From assembly GCA_028355015.1 (NCBI GenBank), contig JAOMRN010000004.1, forward strand, positions 62,001 to 126,000: 64,000 bases of DNA. Reading direction: 5' to 3'. Each line of letters starts with the position of its first letter. The stretch's first letter is position 1. This DNA comes from MGIIb-O2 sp002494975. GTDB lineage: Archaea > Thermoplasmatota > Poseidoniia > Poseidoniales > Thalassarchaeaceae. Under the pieces are notes generated by a model. The model was not told the DNA's origin and did no database searches. It saw nothing but the letters and a program-made list of their open reading frames with translations. This document shows positions 61,360 through 64,000 of this stretch, piece by piece. The position numbers and the translations under genes were made by a program.

Positions 61360-62790
61360 TTATTCAGATACAGAAAGTGCCAATCTACGAACTTCTTCTG
61401 CTGCATCCGCCATTCTAACTCCTGCACTTTCTGGATGTAAGCTGGATGTCAAAGTAGTTTGTACAATTGTCGAAGAAAGTGTGTTGCCATCATCTCCGTT
61501 TATTGTTACCTGAACAGGATGTGGGCCAGATACAGTACTAGGCCATGCCAGGCCTATCCATAGTACTAATGCAGAATCTAACAATCCATCCAAAGTAACT
61601 ACTTCTTTAATTCTAGTTCGCTTACATGGGACTCTGAGGGTTTGAACCTCTGGTTCTCCGTGAGCTGTTACTATTTCGACTTCTATGGTCATATCAGAAT
61701 CGCCCCCATTATGGACCATAACAAATAAATCTGACTGTCCATCGGAAGATCGTGGAGGCAAATCCAGATCTGTTCTCCATTTGTTTTCACTCAAAGTTAA
61801 TTCGCCATTCTTTGATGCGTCATGTAATCGATCTATCAAACGGAACAAACCCGGTTGCCACGCTCTGGTATGAGCTAAGAGACTTTGAATACTAACGATA
61901 TTTATTTTCGCAGTAGTATCTGTCAATTTATCTAAAGCTGATATTTTGTATACTTCCCTAATCGAACTCATCATCTCCTCGGAAGTTAATAATCCTCTAT
62001 CATTCAAATGTAAAGCAGTTAACATATGTTCTAGAGCAGCAGACGGCGAATGCCCGTCTCTGACTTTTTCTTCTAACAACATTGTCCAATCATCCCAACT
62101 TCCTGCCGTTTCTGGATCTAAATGGGCAACTAAAACGTCTGTTAATACCCTATTCAAAACACTCTCATGTAAAGTGGGGGCATGTAAAGAAAGAAGTGGA
62201 AACTTATTCGAACGCATAGGAATTGAACCTTCTAAATAGAATGTATTTAGCCAAGATATGAAGCCAAGTATTACTGAAAAACTAACTAGTATTTGCCCTA
62301 ATACATATCCTGTTTCGATTTCCCATACTGCAAATAAGGATAATGCTGATAATATTGCTGAAAATAGCCTTACTCTTTCTCTTAATATCCTCTCATGGAG
62401 CGTATTAAGGATTCTTTCAACTCCTGGATATGCTTCCTTAGACTTGAATCCCTCAATTCTTAATTGTAGTCGATGTCTAGCTGACATTTTGGCAAACAAA
62501 GATGAAAAGTGCGGGGGTAAAAGAAGAATCGAGAGTATTGAAAAGAATATTATTGCTATCTCAACCGATGAGTATTCCCAATTTGTCAATATTACGCCGG
62601 CAGATGCAGGAGCGGCTATTGAAAACCAAAACCTAATCGAGGGCATGTATCTAATCGTTGAAACTTTAGTCCAAAATTTCCTTTGTGAATCGATCCTAGC
62701 AATTCTTTTTGAGTAGGCTCTCGATTTATTTGAATTGGTTTCAGGTTCCGCCGCATAAGGGGTTGGTAATGCTACTTGGGGGCCCTTCAC
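61360..62790 (-). CDS. Hypothetical membrane protein, archaeal-specific type
   Basis: The 476-aa protein is not recognised. The N-terminal 60 residues are basic and hydrophilic (SRAYSKRIARIDSQRKFW). Four membrane helices follow (about 52-70, 76-95, 140-157 and 165-185) in two pairs, resembling TadC/GspF-like membrane scaffolds (PGVERILNTLHERILRERVR between the pairs). A helical domain (about 230-320) and a beta-rich C-terminal domain (about 330-440, DMTIEVEIVTAHGEPEVQTLRVP) complete it. The TadC resemblance is suggestive only. It lies 69 bp from the flavoprotein gene. Confidence 0.65.
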   Translation of the reverse strand: MKGPQVALPTPYAAEPETNSNKSRAYSKRIARIDSQRKFWTKVSTIRYMPSIRFWFSIAAPASAGVILTNWEYSSVEIAIIFFSILSILLLPPHFSSLFAKMSARHRLQLRIEGFKSKEAYPGVERILNTLHERILRERVRLFSAILSALSLFAVWEIETGYVLGQILVSFSVILGFISWLNTFYLEGSIPMRSNKFPLLSLHAPTLHESVLNRVLTDVLVAHLDPETAGSWDDWTMLLEEKVRDGHSPSAALEHMLTALHLNDRGLLTSEEMMSSIREVYKISALDKLTDTTAKINIVSIQSLLAHTRAWQPGLFRLIDRLHDASKNGELTLSENKWRTDLDLPPRSSDGQSDLFVMVHNGGDSDMTIEVEIVTAHGEPEVQTLRVPCKRTRIKEVVTLDGLLDSALVLWIGLAWPSTVSGPHPVQVTINGDDGNTLSSTIVQTTLTSSLHPESAGVRMADAAEEVRRLALSVSE

Positions 62791-62895
62791 GGCACTACGA
62801 GGTATTCAATATCCTTGATGGCATCGGAAGATAATGTCAAAAAATGCAGTTTTGACCACCCTTACATTTCTTGAAGCACATGCTCTCGCAAGGCT

Positions 62896-62972
62896 GGGCG
62901 ATTAGTGTAGTCTGGATATCACCTTGGCCTCCTAAGCCGAGAACCCGGGTTCAAATCCTGGATCGCCCGCCA
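62896..62972 (+). tRNA. tRNA-Arg (anticodon CCT), CCA encoded
   Basis: The acceptor GGGCGAT pairs with ATCGCCC. The D-arm is GTGT...TCAC. The anticodon arm TTGGC-CTCCTAA-GCCGA gives CCT, reading AGG. The T-arm is CCGGG-TTCAAAT-CCTGG. G73 and CCA are encoded, and no intron is present. Its last base abuts the stop codon of the convergent clamp-loader gene. Confidence 0.94.
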
Positions 62973-64000
62973 CTATGAAAAGGCCAGCCCGTGGCTTCTT
63001 CCAGCCTTAGCAACTCTATGGAGGAAATGTTCGATTGGGATTCTAGCATGCATGGAATTTCTTAAATTCGTGTCGCAATCAGCCAATGCATCCAATATTT
63101 CGCAACGGAGTTCATCTGTAATGGAGAGACGCCTTCCTATCGCTACTTCGTGTATTTGAGAAACTACATCATCCGAATCTAATCCATGCTCATTCATCAA
63201 CTTGTCAACCTCCGCTATTGCTCCGGTCAAGATTTTTCGATTTTTACCGTTCTGTTTTTCCCATTTCCATTCTACTACTTTACCTCTTAATGCTAATTCC
63301 AATAAATGACGTCCTGCCTGAAGTGTCGTTGCCTGGACTAATTTGTGTACAGCTGCTCGGTCAGAAGTTAACCCCCTGGAACTTAACATTTCTAGTGTGA
63401 ATATAGATTTTCGAAGATTCCCTGCACAAACATATACTATATCTCCAATTACTCCTTCATTTGGAGGTATTTTTTCTTTCGCGCAAATTGATTCCAATAT
63501 TTCCGTCAATTGAGGCTTCGAAGTGTAAGGGATTCTAATCATTTGAGTTCTCGACCTTAGTGCATCGATTATTCTGCTTGGCGCTCTTGCGACTAAAATA
63601 AACCTAGACGCGTTACCTACTGTTTCCATCATTCTACGAAGATAGGCTTGTCTTATATGCCCTAAATGGTCGGCATCTTCTAAAACAATCAATCTACTTA
63701 CTGGTAATTGTCCTTCTTTCAATTCTATTTCTTTACCCGCTGGAGCAATGTCCGATGAATTTGTTGAAATTATATTTCTATCGAATGCATCTAATGACAT
63801 TCTTCCTGCTAATGTATCGGATGAATCTATTCCTCCGGGCCTTAAGAAATTCTCGAATTTAGCCATTGCACCGCTTGTCCTAGCCAAATCACGGCACTGC
63901 AAAACATGAGTAGTGGCGCGCCAACCAGGTCCTAACATTTGTCTGGCCACTAATTTCCAAGACGCTGTCTTACCAACACCTGCTGGCCCTGTGATTAAAA
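62973..64000 (-). CDS. Clamp-loader AAA+ ATPase, RfcS-like, partial (5' end beyond the window)
   Basis: The frame is open from the stop at 62973 through the right edge; 342 codons are visible and the start lies outside. The N-terminal part reads ITGPAGVGKTASW, the Walker A motif, right at the edge. Walker B appears as LIVLEDADHLGH (Glu-Asp instead of the usual Asp-Glu), then an arginine-finger-like SRT (usually SRC) in SRTQMIRIPYTS. Domain III (about 215-325) is helical. It looks like a replication factor C small-subunit relative that loads PCNA, but these changed motifs make it divergent; it may be a second, specialised RFC-like protein. Confidence 0.75.
   Translation of the reverse strand, partial: LITGPAGVGKTASWKLVARQMLGPGWRATTHVLQCRDLARTSGAMAKFENFLRPGGIDSSDTLAGRMSLDAFDRNIISTNSSDIAPAGKEIELKEGQLPVSRLIVLEDADHLGHIRQAYLRRMMETVGNASRFILVARAPSRIIDALRSRTQMIRIPYTSKPQLTEILESICAKEKIPPNEGVIGDIVYVCAGNLRKSIFTLEMLSSRGLTSDRAAVHKLVQATTLQAGRHLLELALRGKVVEWKWEKQNGKNRKILTGAIAEVDKLMNEHGLDSDDVVSQIHEVAIGRRLSITDELRCEILDALADCDTNLRNSMHARIPIEHFLHRVAKAGRSHGLAFS

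Overview
The window reads as a piece of a streamlined, AT-rich planktonic archaeon of the Thermoplasmatota, most likely Marine Group II (Candidatus Poseidoniales) or the related Marine Group III. The archaeal core is clear: topoisomerase VI (B and A subunits), transcription factor TFB, RNA polymerase subunit Rpo10, ribosomal proteins eL18, uL13 and uS9 in archaeal order, Trm1, a clamp-loader AAA+ protein, two PAC2-family proteasome chaperone-like proteins and a DHH phosphoesterase. Mixed in are genes better known from bacteria: NAD+-dependent DNA ligase, pyruvoyl-type aspartate decarboxylase PanD, RlmH, class II ribonucleotide reductase, an AcnB-ordered aconitase and a PlsC/GPT2-like acyltransferase. 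That mixture plus very large repeat-rich surface proteins fits marine Group II/III. The lineage call is an inference; no 16S gene is present.

Layout. 1-3.6 kb: minus-strand transport locus (partial membrane protein, probably a permease; a terminator; a 1037-aa lipoprotein fusing several solute-binding domains). 3.8-8.7 kb: purM-trm1, moaA, an NfuA-like Fe-S carrier and a PAC2 protein. 8.8-13.2 kb: an unknown gene translationally coupled to a pentapeptide-repeat protein, a hotdog thioesterase, an MFS exporter, tRNA-Arg(GCG), an acidic small protein and a PKD lipoprotein. 13.4-18.4 kb: a DEDDh exonuclease and a RecB/Cas4-like nuclease end to end, a second PAC2 protein, ligA. 18.5-20.1 kb: tRNA-Pro(GGG) and the eL18-uL13-uS9-rpo10 operon. 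20.2-28.3 kb: one gene for a roughly 2670-aa calcium-repeat surface protein. 28.4-33.5 kb: panD, rlmH, two unknown genes, a cobalamin adenosyltransferase, a LysE exporter, a Nudix hydrolase, a DHH protein and a DUF4079-like membrane protein. 33.6-42.5 kb: an 1122-aa helical-repeat/PIN protein, NADP-type isocitrate dehydrogenase, an OsmC protein and B12-dependent nrdJ. 42.5-52.2 kb: a helical-repeat protein behind TFB, an aconitase-family enzyme, a small membrane protein, top6B-top6A, a membrane protein and an ArsR-like regulator. 52.2-64 kb: a 1690-aa VWA surface protein, a DUF2299-like protein, an acyltransferase, a DUF3817 protein, an FAD protein, a membrane protein, tRNA-Arg(CCT) and a partial RfcS-like gene running off the right edge.

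How the genes fit together. Aconitase and isocitrate dehydrogenase are consecutive TCA enzymes about 7 kb apart. The cobalamin adenosyltransferase makes the cofactor used by NrdJ; no corrin-ring biosynthesis gene is in the window, which suits a B12-salvaging heterotroph. The solute-binding lipoprotein, two giant membrane-anchored surface proteins, a PKD lipoprotein and three candidate exporters/permeases suggest a peptide/amino-acid-scavenging cell with an elaborate envelope. No CRISPR array, transposase, integrase or rRNA was seen. No gene-free stretch exceeds 300 bases; the longest is 3638-3832. Nearly all convergent gene pairs abut or overlap by a few bases, the strongest genome-wide pattern here.
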